Shown here: one piece after another, positions 36,291-44,898 of the stretch
Numbering within the stretch: the stretch's first letter is position 1
Layout: each line of letters begins with the position of its first letter
Source: Ferruginibacter sp.
GTDB lineage: Bacteria; Bacteroidota; Bacteroidia; Chitinophagales; Chitinophagaceae
NCBI GenBank assembly: GCA_025963635.1
Contig: JAOQAK010000018.1
Coordinates: 62,001-126,000 of the forward strand
DNA: 64,000 nucleotides
Direction: 5' to 3'
The notes under the pieces: model-generated
Told to the model about the DNA's origin: nothing
The model's input: only the letters and a program-made list of their open reading frames with translations
Databases searched by the model: none
Translations under genes and position numbers: made by a program

Positions 36291-39014
36291 TTAATTCAAT
36301 GCAGCCAGGCTTTCTTCGATGGTTTTGATCCTGTTTTCTGCATCGCTTTGTTTCTTTCTTTCCATTTCAATCACTTCGGGCTTTGCATTCTGTACAAAAC
36401 GCTCATTGCCAAGCTTTTTTTGTACGCTTAACAGGAAATTTTGTTGGTGTTGCAGATCTTTTAGCAGGTCATTTTTCAGCGTAGCACTGTCAAGTTTCTT
36501 TTCAGCTTCGAGGTAGAATTTATCCTTTTCCACCGCCACCACAATTGTATTGGGTACCGCCTCATTGGTAAAATTAATCGTGGCTGCATTTACCTGCTTG
36601 CTTAAAATATTTTCAATTCCCTGGTACGCTTCGGCATTGGCGGTTTGAATATGCAATTGGATCGGGTCTTTTGGTTTTACCTGGTTCTTATTGCGGCCAT
36701 CCCTTAATGAAGAGATTACTTTTTTGAGCAATTCGCCTTTTTCGAGAATGGGCGTTTCGGGTTGCAGCATACTACCAGCTTGGGTTACGCAGAGATCCAC
36801 CGCTTGCGCTCTCAATAAATGATAAATTTCCTCCGTTATAAAAGGCATGAAAGGGTGTAGCAACTGCATTAACTCTTCAAAAAAGGCAACAGTCTTATTG
36901 TACACAGTTTCCTCTACCGGTTGTTCAAAACCCGGTTTCACCCATTCTAAATACCAGCTACAGTAATCGTCCCATATCAAAGAATAAGTGGTCTTCAAAG
37001 CTTCGCTGAGCCTGAACTGTTTCATCAAACCATCTACTTCAATTTTAACTTCGTTCATGCGGTTGGTGAACCAGTCGATGGCAAAATGATGAGTGATGAG
37101 TGATGATGGATCACTAATGAGAGATGAGTGATGAGTTGGTGCGGGTTGGCTACTTTCTTCACTTGCCTGCGGAGCATCAATCCGTTCCTTCCAGCTGCGA
37201 ACGAGTTTCAATGCATTCCATAGCTTGTTATTAAAATTCCTTCCCTGTTCAAGGGCGCTTTCGTCAAACATTAGGTCGTTCCCCGCGGGAGAAGAAACCA
37301 TGATGCCAAACCTCACCGCATCTGCGCCGTACTGTTCAATCAATGCCAGCAGGTCGGGTGAATTACCGAGGCTCTTGCTCATCTTTCTTCCCAGCTTATC
37401 CCGTACAATTCCTGTAAAATAAACTTCACCAAAAGGCTTTTCGCCCATGTATTCAAAACCCGCCATGATCATCCTTGCCACCCAAAAGAAAATGATCTCG
37501 GGGGCCGTTACCAATGTGTTGGTCGGATAATAGTATTTCACATCGGCATTGCCCGGGTTACTAAACCCCTTAAAAACTTCAAACGGCCAGAGCCAGGATG
37601 AAAACCAGGTATCCAAACAATCCTCATCCTGCCTTAGAGGAAGCTTTACGGTTTCCGGATGCTTTTGATGCAGGGCTTCAAGGCTTTCCGCAACATATAC
37701 ATTGCCATCTTCATCATACCAGGCAGGAATGCGATGGCCCCACCAGAGCTGGCGGCTAATACACCAGTCCCGGATATTTTCCATCCAATAACGGTAAGTA
37801 TTTTTGAATTTAGGAGGATAAAATTTTATTTCCTCTTCAGTTACTGCCTTCAGGGCCGGACTGCTGAGATCTTTCATCTTTACCCACCATTGCATGCTCA
37901 GTCGTGGTTCAACGACCGTGTCCGTTCTTTCGCTGTAGCCTACTTCGCTGGTATAATCTTCTACTTTTACTAAAAAATTTTCCGCCTGTAAACGCTCCAC
38001 TACTTTTTTCCTTGCTTCAAATCTTTCTACCCCGATAAAGATTTGGGCAGCTTCGCTTAATGTGCCATCATCATTTAAAATATCAACTACTTCCAGCTGG
38101 TGCTTTTGCCCAAGCTGGTTATCATTCATGTCGTGTGCGGGGGTAACCTTCAGTGCACCCGTACCAAAATCCATGGTTACATATTCGTCGGTAATAATGG
38201 GTATCCGTCGATTGATCAAAGGAACCAAGGCAAACCTTCCATGTAAATGCTTATAGCGCTCATCATCAGGATGCACACAAATGGCAGTATCACCCATTAT
38301 AGTCTCAGGCCGAACAGTAGCAATAATTATTTCATCCGACAACGCTGAACCATTCGAATGGAATGAGTCAGAACCTCCGCCATCCGGCGTAGCAGGGGAT
38401 TCTATCTTGTATCTCACATAATACAACTTCTGGCTAACTTCTTTCCTGATCACTTCCTCATCACTAAGGGCGGTTTTGGCTACCACATCCCAGTTGATCA
38501 TTCTTTTGCCCCGGTAAATACTTCCTTTTGCATGCAGGCCAACAAATATTTTGATAACAGATTTGTAATAATCGGCATCCATAGTAAAAGTTGTCCGTTT
38601 CCAGTCGGGACTGCAGCCCAGCTTTTTTAGTTGCTGTAAAATGATGCCGCCATATTTTTCTTTCCACTCCCATGCGTACTCTATAAACGCTTCCCGGGTT
38701 AAGGATGATTTTGCAATGCCTCTTTCCCTCAACATCGCCACCACCTTTGCTTCGGTGGCAATGGAAGCGTGGTCGGTGCCGGGTACCCAGCAGGCATTTT
38801 TACCCTGCATCCTGGCCCTGCGGATCAGTATATCCTGTATGGTATTGTTGAGGGCATGGCCCATGTGCAGCACACCCGTTACGTTAGGAGGCGGTATCAC
38901 GATCGTATAAGGTTCCCTTTCATCGGGCACACTGTTAAAATATCCTTTATCGATCCAATGCTGGTACCAGTTTGCTTCCGCTTCGTTAGGTATATAATTT
39001 TTTGACAATTCCAT
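36291..39014 (-). CDS. valS: valyl-tRNA synthetase with repeat-derived insertions
   Basis: 907 residues. Class I synthetase charging tRNA-Val: the HIGH-type motif in PPNVTGVLHMGHAL (about 40-55), the editing domain (GTDHASIATEAKV start, VRPETIMGDTAI), DWCISRQLWWGHRIPAWY, the KMSKS loop in RKMSKSLGNSPD, the anticodon-binding helical domain and the C-terminal coiled coil with repeated Lys/Gln. Two short inserts are unusual: one of about 20 residues before the ATVRPET segment (38340-38402) and one of about 17 residues encoded by a heptamer tandem repeat (37088-37136) in the linker after the catalytic core. Both are in frame, so the protein should work. A TACATTTG box lies about 30 bp upstream. 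Confidence 0.97.
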   Translation of the reverse strand: MELSKNYIPNEAEANWYQHWIDKGYFNSVPDEREPYTIVIPPPNVTGVLHMGHALNNTIQDILIRRARMQGKNACWVPGTDHASIATEAKVVAMLRERGIAKSSLTREAFIEYAWEWKEKYGGIILQQLKKLGCSPDWKRTTFTMDADYYKSVIKIFVGLHAKGSIYRGKRMINWDVVAKTALSDEEVIRKEVSQKLYYVRYKIESPATPDGGGSDSFHSNGSALSDEIIIATVRPETIMGDTAICVHPDDERYKHLHGRFALVPLINRRIPIITDEYVTMDFGTGALKVTPAHDMNDNQLGQKHQLEVVDILNDDGTLSEAAQIFIGVERFEARKKVVERLQAENFLVKVEDYTSEVGYSERTDTVVEPRLSMQWWVKMKDLSSPALKAVTEEEIKFYPPKFKNTYRYWMENIRDWCISRQLWWGHRIPAWYDEDGNVYVAESLEALHQKHPETVKLPLRQDEDCLDTWFSSWLWPFEVFKGFSNPGNADVKYYYPTNTLVTAPEIIFFWVARMIMAGFEYMGEKPFGEVYFTGIVRDKLGRKMSKSLGNSPDLLALIEQYGADAVRFGIMVSSPAGNDLMFDESALEQGRNFNNKLWNALKLVRSWKERIDAPQASEESSQPAPTHHSSLISDPSSLITHHFAIDWFTNRMNEVKIEVDGLMKQFRLSEALKTTYSLIWDDYCSWYLEWVKPGFEQPVEETVYNKTVAFFEELMQLLHPFMPFITEEIYHLLRAQAVDLCVTQAGSMLQPETPILEKGELLKKVISSLRDGRNKNQVKPKDPIQLHIQTANAEAYQGIENILSKQVNAATINFTNEAVPNTIVVAVEKDKFYLEAEKKLDSATLKNDLLKDLQHQQNFLLSVQKKLGNERFVQNAKPEVIEMERKKQSDAENRIKTIEESLAALN
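37088..37136. repeat. heptamer tandem repeat inside valS
   Basis: Seven consecutive 7-mers (GATGAGT, GATGAGT, GATGATG, GATCACT, AATGAGA, GATGAGT, GATGAGT) with exact period 7, encoding a Ser/His/Leu-rich linker in valS on the opposite strand. It is the same repeat class as the intergenic arrays at 30051, 32051 and 50430. Confidence 0.85.
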
Positions 39015-39042
39015 TGTTGGCTGCTACTTTTTTAAATATTTG

Positions 39043-39050
39043 CAAATGTA
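39043..39050 (-). promoter_or_regulatory. -7 box of valS
   Basis: On the minus strand TACATTTG matches TAnnTTTG exactly, 29 bp upstream of the start. No -33 box at the right distance is evident. Confidence 0.5.
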
Positions 39051-39380
39051 CGAATTGACATTTCAATTATTAAATAACAGCATCGGCGTCAGCAAACCGA
39101 AAAGCAACGGAGTGGTTCAGCAAAAAATGATTTTTGTTTAGTAATGAGTATTTCTTTTATGAGCCGGGCCATGGAATGCTATTTAGCTTTATGGGCGTCG
39201 CACACTTGTACATCGGTAATGCTATGGAGCCATCCGAACAATATTTATCGCATCCGGAAAATTCTCCTGTACGGCGAGCATTCTCTGAAGATGTATTTAT
39301 AGCTGAATAGAAGTTTTTAACCGGCAAAATTCACATCGCGTATTCACAACTCACGACTATTTTCAAAACTTGTACGTCGT

Positions 39381-39540
39381 CTACCATAGTAGACTGCTCC
39401 AAATCACCGTCGGCAAAGAATCTACCATGGTAGACTCCTCCAAATCGCTGTCGGCAAGGAAGCTACCTCGGGAGACTGGTCCAAAACGTTGCAGGCAGAT
39501 TTCTACCGTGGGAGATTCTTCTCCTGGAAGAATACGCTTC
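39381..39540. repeat. degenerate 41-bp tandem array with CTACCATGGTAG palindromes
   Basis: Unit 1 39381-39421, unit 2 39422-39462 (both 41 bp, about 85% alike), unit 3 39463-39502 (40 bp) and a decayed unit 4 from 39503. Each begins with a near-palindromic CTACCATGGTAG and continues with ACTCCTCCAAATC and GTCGGCAA. There are no spacers, so it is not CRISPR; the period is not a multiple of 3, so it is not coding. Confidence 0.75.
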
Positions 39541-39558
39541 AGTAGGTAGAACTCTCCC

Positions 39559-39595
39559 GCAAACCTCACAGGTTTCATAAACCTGTGAGGTTTGC
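39559..39595. repeat. perfect palindrome GCAAACCTCACAGGTTT, 17-bp arms
   Basis: GCAAACCTCACAGGTTT (39559-39575), loop CAT, and its exact complement (39579-39595). It shares the CCTCACAGGTTT core with the terminator at 17705-17741. It lies between divergent genes, upstream of both, so a terminator role there is not obvious. Confidence 0.85.
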
Positions 39596-39636
39596 AATAA
39601 CTTTTCGCTGTAACCGGTTAGCGAGCCAAACTACTC

Positions 39637-39644
39637 TATATTTG
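39637..39644 (+). promoter_or_regulatory. -7 box of the CDF gene
   Basis: TATATTTG matches TAnnTTTG exactly. The expected RNA start near 39651 would leave a leader of only about 13 nt before the TTG start at 39664. Confidence 0.45.
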
Positions 39645-39663
39645 CAGGCCTAAATTCAAATTT

Positions 39664-40647
39664 TTGCAAACTGTTCACCAAAATCTCCGGCTCCAGAAAA
39701 TCATTACAGGCATTGGCATTTTGCTTTTTTTAATGAAAGTGATCGCCTGGTGGCTCACCGGGTCTATTGCCATTTTAACCGATGCACTGGAAAGCACCGT
39801 AAATGTCATCGCGGGTTTGATTGGGGTATATAGTTTATATGTAAGCGCCAAGCCTAAAGACAGGGATCATCCTTATGGTCACGGCAAAGCTGAATTTTTA
39901 TCAGCGGCAGTGGAAGGTACCCTGATCACCATTGCAGGATTGATCATTATTTACGAAGCGATCATAAACTTCATCCATCCGCATATTGTTCAGCAATTGG
40001 ATTATGGAATAGTGCTCGTGGGCATCACAGGGGTCATTAATTATATTGCCGGGTACACCTGTATCAAAATGGGTAAAAAGAATAATTCACTGGCATTGAT
40101 CTCCAGCGGAAAACACCTGCAGACAGATACCTACTCAACCATCGGTATCATCGTCGGACTTATCCTGCTATATATATTGAAATTGTGGTGGATAGACAGT
40201 GCTGTGGCGATTATCTTCGCCCTGGTGATCCTCTACACCGGTTATAAAATTGTACGGACTTCAGTATCGGGAATAATGGATGAAGCCGATGCCACCCTAC
40301 TTACAAAAATGGTGTCGATGCTCAACAATAACCGCCGGGATAACTGGATTGACCTGCACAACCTGAGGATCATTAAGTATGGCGGCACACTTCACCTCGA
40401 TTGTCATCTTACCGTTCCATGGTACCTGAATGTGTTGGAAGCAGATGCCGAAATTGAGATATTATCTAAACTGGTGAAGGAAGAATTTGGCGAAGCCATC
40501 GAACTGTTTGTACATACCGATCCGTGCAAGGATTTCAGTTGTCATATCTGCTGCAAACATGATTGCAATGTGCGCCAACACCCACTCAACAAAAAAGTGG
40601 AATGGACCATGGAAAATATTTTATCCGATAAAAATCATCATTTGTAA
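39664..40647 (+). CDS. cation diffusion facilitator family transporter
   Basis: 327 residues from TTG 39664; the next in-frame ATG is at residue 24, inside the first helix, so TTG is preferred. Six-helix CDF exporter of divalent metals: the second-helix site reads ILTDALESTVNV (E-x-x-x-N instead of the usual H/D-x-x-x-D, a known subfamily pattern), the loop has DRDHPYGHGKAEFLSA, helix 5 has WWIDSAVAII, and a cytosolic domain follows (LHNLRIIKYGGTLHLDCHLTVPW). The C-terminus is unusual: a Cys/His cluster (DPCKDFSCHICCKHDC) that could bind metal. It runs tail-to-tail with an ABC permease gene (4 bp gap). The metal (Zn, Fe, Mn) cannot be told. Confidence 0.9.
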   Translation: MQTVHQNLRLQKIITGIGILLFLMKVIAWWLTGSIAILTDALESTVNVIAGLIGVYSLYVSAKPKDRDHPYGHGKAEFLSAAVEGTLITIAGLIIIYEAIINFIHPHIVQQLDYGIVLVGITGVINYIAGYTCIKMGKKNNSLALISSGKHLQTDTYSTIGIIVGLILLYILKLWWIDSAVAIIFALVILYTGYKIVRTSVSGIMDEADATLLTKMVSMLNNNRRDNWIDLHNLRIIKYGGTLHLDCHLTVPWYLNVLEADAEIEILSKLVKEEFGEAIELFVHTDPCKDFSCHICCKHDCNVRQHPLNKKVEWTMENILSDKNHHL

Positions 40648-40651
40648 CCAT

Positions 40652-41761
40652 TTATTCCCTTTCAAAAGAATAATAATTTGTTTTAAAAACCACCCCGGCC
40701 GTAACCAATATGCCCAGTAAGGTCAGCGATTGAAAGCCCGCCTTTTGCAGAAAAAAAATCATTATAAAAACAATAAATACCAATAACATATAGCTTTCCA
40801 TATTGAGCCCGCAACCGTACAATATTGCAGTGTACAAAAATAAGGTGGAGACCGCGGTGAGGTAAAGCAATAATATATTTATAACCGGCAAGTTGCTGTG
40901 ATTGTTGACCAGCATAAAAATTAGCTCCGGCAACATCAGCATACAAAAAGTAAACAGATACATTCCCGCTATCTTCAATAAATTCAGCGGCAGGTTGCGC
41001 CCAAACTGCATTTGCGATTCGTTAAAATCAACACAGTAAAACACCGCAACCGCATGCGCCGCAAAGATCAGCTGGAAGAAAATACTGAACAGGTCTTCAT
41101 CGAACTGGTCACCGTTTCTAACAAATGAAACCGACAACAACAGCAATGAAAATATTTTGATTACGGTAAAAGCGAACTTCTTCTCATACAAAATATAAGC
41201 AGGCAGAAAACCATAATAGCCAACATTTATTCGCTTCCGTACGGTGAGCGAAGTAAACGCTTTTGCAATCCAAACTGAGGGCATGTTTTTATTGATGGTA
41301 ATAAACAGGATGCCTGCTGCCAGCCCGATCATCAACAGTTGGTAAATTGCAACCAATGCGCCGGTAAGCAACATTGACCTGTTAAACGCCATTGTTATAA
41401 CAAAGAACGAATAAACAAGTACCGGCAGGTACTGCAATGCAGCCACAATTGAGTATAAAACAAATTGTTTTGCAGCGGGCAGGGCTTTCAAAACGAATAT
41501 ATAACTGCTGTCTTCTGCCTTAATGATACTGTTACAAAACACGATGCATTTGATATTGTATAGCATCCATGCAAGCCATACCAGGCCCATAAAAACGGGC
41601 GAACTGATAATACCCAGTATCAACGACTGGTGGTAAGAAATCAATTGCCCGCCGTTGATGATCCCAAAAAAGAAAAAAAATAAAAACAGGAAAAAACCGG
41701 CATTGATAATATAAAACTGCTTCACCAATACTTTCAGTAAAAGACTAGCGATCATTTTCAT
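40652..41761 (-). CDS. ABC transporter membrane protein, uncharacterised
   Basis: 369 residues, strongly hydrophobic, about ten predicted membrane helices (first at about 15-37 with FFLFLFFFFFGIING, last at about 335-365). No soluble domain of note. It overlaps the upstream ATPase gene by 4 bp (ATGA), so it is the permease of that transporter. The family is one of the poorly described Bacteroidota ABC-2-like exporters; I cannot assign a substrate. The neighbours on both sides are metal carriers, which makes metal or envelope stress a reasonable but unproven context. Confidence 0.75.
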   Translation of the reverse strand: MKMIASLLLKVLVKQFYIINAGFFLFLFFFFFGIINGGQLISYHQSLILGIISSPVFMGLVWLAWMLYNIKCIVFCNSIIKAEDSSYIFVLKALPAAKQFVLYSIVAALQYLPVLVYSFFVITMAFNRSMLLTGALVAIYQLLMIGLAAGILFITINKNMPSVWIAKAFTSLTVRKRINVGYYGFLPAYILYEKKFAFTVIKIFSLLLLSVSFVRNGDQFDEDLFSIFFQLIFAAHAVAVFYCVDFNESQMQFGRNLPLNLLKIAGMYLFTFCMLMLPELIFMLVNNHSNLPVINILLLYLTAVSTLFLYTAILYGCGLNMESYMLLVFIVFIMIFFLQKAGFQSLTLLGILVTAGVVFKTNYYSFERE

Positions 41762-42390
41762 GCGTTTTGCTGCCGCAACGTTTTTTCGGTTAACAAAAGG
41801 GTGGTGGTTCCTGCCATCAATACATTGTTCAATGGCTGATGGGAAGTGATGATGAATGATATTCCTTTTTCGCTGTATTGCCGGATGGTAGCATGCAAAA
41901 CTTCTACTGCAGCGACATCCAGTGCAATCAATGGTTCATCGAGCATCAATAATTTGGCACTTCCTGTGAAACCAAGTACGAGCGAAAGCTTCTTAAGCAT
42001 TCCACTGGAATAGGTAGCAGTTTTCTGGTGCATGAATTTTTCCACTCCAAGCGCTTCCAATAGCGTTCCCGGAAAATCGCCTTTCTTAGTCGCCCTGTAA
42101 AAATCGATTAATTCTTTTCCGGTCAAAAAATTTGGATAACGTGGTTCGGCTTCTGCGTAGTTGACGATGCGGGTATAATCCATCCTATTAGCGCTGAGCT
42201 GCAAGCCGCTCACTGTAATGCTGCCCTCAAAAGGGATCATGCCTGCAATGGATTTTAACAGGGTGGTTTTACCCGAGCCATTCTCTCCCTTGATCCAGTA
42301 AATACCAGTCTCTATTTCAAACTGGTTGATGGATAAAACTGGTTGGGTGTTGCCGGGATATTTTTTCTGAAAATTTTGGATGGTGAGCAT
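41758..42390 (-). CDS. ABC transporter ATP-binding protein
   Basis: 210 residues from ATG 42390; an upstream Met at 42435 would overlap the VIT gene and adds nothing conserved. Walker A is WIKGENGSGKTTLLKSIAG, the signature YSSGMLKKLSLVLG (a divergent LSGGQ), Walker B KLLMLDEPLIAL and the switch His in FIITSHQP. It powers the permease encoded by the overlapping downstream gene. It lies 16 bp after the VIT1-like gene, so the three are probably one transcript. Confidence 0.92.
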   Translation of the reverse strand: MLTIQNFQKKYPGNTQPVLSINQFEIETGIYWIKGENGSGKTTLLKSIAGMIPFEGSITVSGLQLSANRMDYTRIVNYAEAEPRYPNFLTGKELIDFYRATKKGDFPGTLLEALGVEKFMHQKTATYSSGMLKKLSLVLGFTGSAKLLMLDEPLIALDVAAVEVLHATIRQYSEKGISFIITSHQPLNNVLMAGTTTLLLTEKTLRQQNA

Positions 42391-42406
42391 GCCGTTATTT
42401 CTATCA

Positions 42407-43114
42407 TTATCTTTCAAATAACTTTGCCACTGCAAAGGCAGCCGTAGCAGCCATGGCGCCGATCATGGTAACCCTCAAAGCGCCCAGCCACGGATTGATG
42501 CCCGTTACCTTGCTTTTAAAATAGCCGAACACGAAGAGGCATATCAGCGTAGCCACTACCGATACTTCCAAAGCCTGTAGCGACGCGTCAATAAAAAAAT
42601 ACGGGCTCAGTGGAATGATACCGCCTGCCACATAGGAAAGACCGATATTTAAAGCGCTCTTCGTGGCTCTTTTCGGGTCGGGTTTTTCCAGTCCCAGTTC
42701 ATATTTCATCATAAAATCTACCCACCGGTCTTTATCCCTTGCAATCTCTTCCGTAGCCTGGTCTTGCAAAGCAGGACTGAGCCCGATATTGGCGAAAAAT
42801 TCTTTGGTCTCCGATATTTCTACCTCCCGCAGGTTTTCAACTTCTGCATATTCTCTTTTGATCTCGCTGGTATAATGATCCTGTTCAGTTTTACCGGAGA
42901 GATATCCGCCCAGGCCCATCGCGATACTGCCTGCGCAAATTTCAGCAATGCCTGCAATTACAATAATCCTGCTGCTGGAAACCGCACCGCTTAAGCCTGC
43001 CGCCAATGCAAACGGAACGGTTAAACCATCGCTCATACCAATTACAATATCTCTTAACAGGTCGGTGCTTTTTAAATGCGATTCTTTGTGTTCGTGATGC
43101 AGGTGGGTATCCAT
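42407..43114 (-). CDS. VIT1/CCC1-family iron or manganese transporter
   Basis: 235 residues. VIT family carriers move Fe2+ or Mn2+ out of the cytosol. Seen: a His-rich N-terminus (MDTHLHHEHKESH), helix 1 with LLRDIVIGMSDGLTVPFALAAGLSGAVSSS (the diagnostic DG-LTVPF motif), helix 2 with EICAGSIAMGLGGYLSGKTE, a cytosolic metal-binding helical domain rich in Glu (EREYAEVE, EKPDPKRATK) and three more helices. The full family length. It is the first gene of the VIT-ABC-permease run. TATCTTCG at 43132-43139 on the minus strand is a possible -7 box. Confidence 0.92.
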   Translation of the reverse strand: MDTHLHHEHKESHLKSTDLLRDIVIGMSDGLTVPFALAAGLSGAVSSSRIIVIAGIAEICAGSIAMGLGGYLSGKTEQDHYTSEIKREYAEVENLREVEISETKEFFANIGLSPALQDQATEEIARDKDRWVDFMMKYELGLEKPDPKRATKSALNIGLSYVAGGIIPLSPYFFIDASLQALEVSVVATLICLFVFGYFKSKVTGINPWLGALRVTMIGAMAATAAFAVAKLFER

Positions 43115-43254
43115 AAAATGACTTATTCAAACGAAGATAATATTTTGTGGATGAATCATCTTGCTGTTGTGTTGGTACAATTGAAATCCTTTTTGCCTGG
43201 TGCGTTTTGTTGTTAATCCTGTTTGTAACACATTAAACAACATCAATCCCCCAC

Positions 43255-44490
43255 TTAAGCAAGTGCTGCTAAACTCTTGCTGATAATTTCAACAGATTCC
43301 ATGATTTGTTCTGCAGTGATAGCCAATGGTGGTGCAAAGCGTATTTTATCGCCATGTGTGGGCTTGGCGAGCAGGCCGTTTTCTTTTAATATTAAACAGA
43401 GGTCCCAGGCTGCTTCGGTATTGGCATGTTTGATGACGATGGCATTTAATAAACCTTTACCTCTTACAAGTTCGATAAACGGGGAGTTCAGCTTTCTCAA
43501 TTCAGTTCTTAAAAGTTCTCCCATCCGTTCAGCATTTTCTGCGAGTTGCTCTTCCTTTAACACTTTCAATGCTGCCGTTGCTACTGCACAGGCGAGTGGG
43601 TTACCTCCATAGGTACTGCCATGTTCGCCTGGCTGGATGGTTAGCATTATTTCATTATCTGCGAGAACGGCGCTGATCGGCATTACGCCACCGCTCAATG
43701 CCTTGCCAAGGATCAAAATATCGGGCCTTACATCTTCGTGATCACATGCCAGCATTTTGCCGGTTCTTGCAAGCCCGGTTTGTATTTCATCAGCGATCAT
43801 GAGCACATTATACTTTGTACATAAATTCCTGATGCCGGTTAAATAACCATCATCTGGCACCACTACGCCGGCTTCTCCCTGGATAGGTTCAAACATAAAC
43901 GCCGCAACATTTTTATCCTGCAGAGCGGTTTCCAGCGCAGCCAGATCGTTGTAAGGGATGATTTCAAAACCAGGCATGAAGGGGCCAAATTTTTCATAGC
44001 TTCCAGGGTCGGTGGAGGATGAAATGGCAGCAAGTGTTCGTCCCCAGAAATTACCTTCTGCAAAAATTATTTTAGCCTGGTTATCCGCAATGCCTTTCAC
44101 CTTGTATCCCCATCTGCGGGCAAGTTTGATGGCTGTTTCGCCACCTTCCACGCCGGTATTCATTGGCAGCACTTTATCATATCCAAAATAACCAGTAATG
44201 TATTTTTCGTATTCTCCCAGCAAGCTGTTGTGAAAAGCCCTGCTGGTTAAGGTGAGTTTTTGTGCCTGGTTAATCAATGCGGCAATAATTTTGGGATGGC
44301 AATGCCCCTGGTTAACTGCGGAATACCCGCTTAAAAAATCGTAGTAACGGTTGCCTTCTACATCCCATACAAAAACTCCTTCGCCACGGTTTAAAACTAC
44401 CGGCAACGGATGATAATTGTGGGCGCCATATTTTTCTTCAAGATCAATAAATTGTTGACTATCTGCAGATAATATTTTATTCGAATGCAT
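43255..44490 (-). CDS. rocD: ornithine aminotransferase
   Basis: 411 residues. PLP enzyme converting ornithine and 2-oxoglutarate to glutamate semialdehyde and glutamate in arginine/proline metabolism. Typical segments: the N-terminal [97 protein letters not shown] with the PLP-binding Asp, the Schiff-base Lys in [11 protein letters not shown], and [12 protein letters not shown]. These identify it as ornithine rather than acetylornithine aminotransferase. It stands between the VIT gene and a semialdehyde dehydrogenase gene. Confidence 0.95.
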   Translation of the reverse strand: MHSNKILSADSQQFIDLEEKYGAHNYHPLPVVLNRGEGVFVWDVEGNRYYDFLSGYSAVNQGHCHPKIIAALINQAQKLTLTSRAFHNSLLGEYEKYITGYFGYDKVLPMNTGVEGGETAIKLARRWGYKVKGIADNQAKIIFAEGNFWGRTLAAISSSTDPGSYEKFGPFMPGFEIIPYNDLAALETALQDKNVAAFMFEPIQGEAGVVVPDDGYLTGIRNLCTKYNVLMIADEIQTGLARTGKMLACDHEDVRPDILILGKALSGGVMPISAVLADNEIMLTIQPGEHGSTYGGNPLACAVATAALKVLKEEQLAENAERMGELLRTELRKLNSPFIELVRGKGLLNAIVIKHANTEAAWDLCLILKENGLLAKPTHGDKIRFAPPLAITAEQIMESVEIISKSLAALA

Positions 44491-44898
44491 GTGTGAAATT
44501 GTTTGGTTAACAGATGGATGCCCATCGTTGTTTCAATAAAAAAGAGATTATTCCGGCAAAGAGTAAATAACGGCTACAGGAAGCCGCTTCAGTTTTTAAA
44601 ACTTAGTGGTTCAGCAGATCAAGATTATTGCTGAGAAAATGCGGTATGGAGAAGTTGGTTGAGATGTCTTTAGATTTGCTTGCAAGATAATGGTTTTTCT
44701 TATAAAAATACGAGGTTTCCCGGCCGGGGCAGCGTTCCCAATAGTCGCAGCAGCAAGTGGTTTGTGAGGATCAAACCGGGGTAGGGGAGAAAAGAAACGG
44801 GTAAATAAGTGTTTTGTGATATTAAGTAAGATTTTTGCAGTTTCTCTAAGTTTGTATAAAGTTTACACCTTTCTAAAAAGGTGTAAACTCTTTTAAAA
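44491..44898. other. intergenic region with a palindromic repeat
   Basis: 408 bp between the rocD start and the ALDH stop, both on the minus strand. It contains the GTTTACACC palindrome at 44861-44888. I find no gene; minus-strand frames here extend from the ALDH gene only as shadows. Confidence 0.55.
44861..44888. repeat. palindrome GTTTACACCTTT, 3' of the ALDH gene
   Basis: GTTTACACCTTT and AAAGGTGTAAAC (11-12 bp arms, short loop) 10 bp after the ALDH stop codon, same core as the element at 48411-48454. It probably ends or stabilises the ALDH transcript. Confidence 0.7.

Larger units (their letters stand above)
39015..39663. other. intergenic region rich in repeats
   Basis: 649 bp between divergent valS and the CDF gene. 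It holds the valS -7 box (39043), a four-unit 41-bp degenerate tandem array (39381-39540), a perfect 17-bp-arm palindrome (39559-39595) and the CDF -7 box (39637). The part 39060-39360 shows no gene and no repeat. Confidence 0.6.

Noticed and set aside
39381..39540. Possible CRISPR array
   Set aside because: Units are directly adjacent without spacers, and no cas gene is present.
39381..39578. 65-codon minus-strand ORF across the 41-bp array
   Set aside because: It is an accident of the repeat; the period is not a multiple of three so the units do not encode repeated protein.
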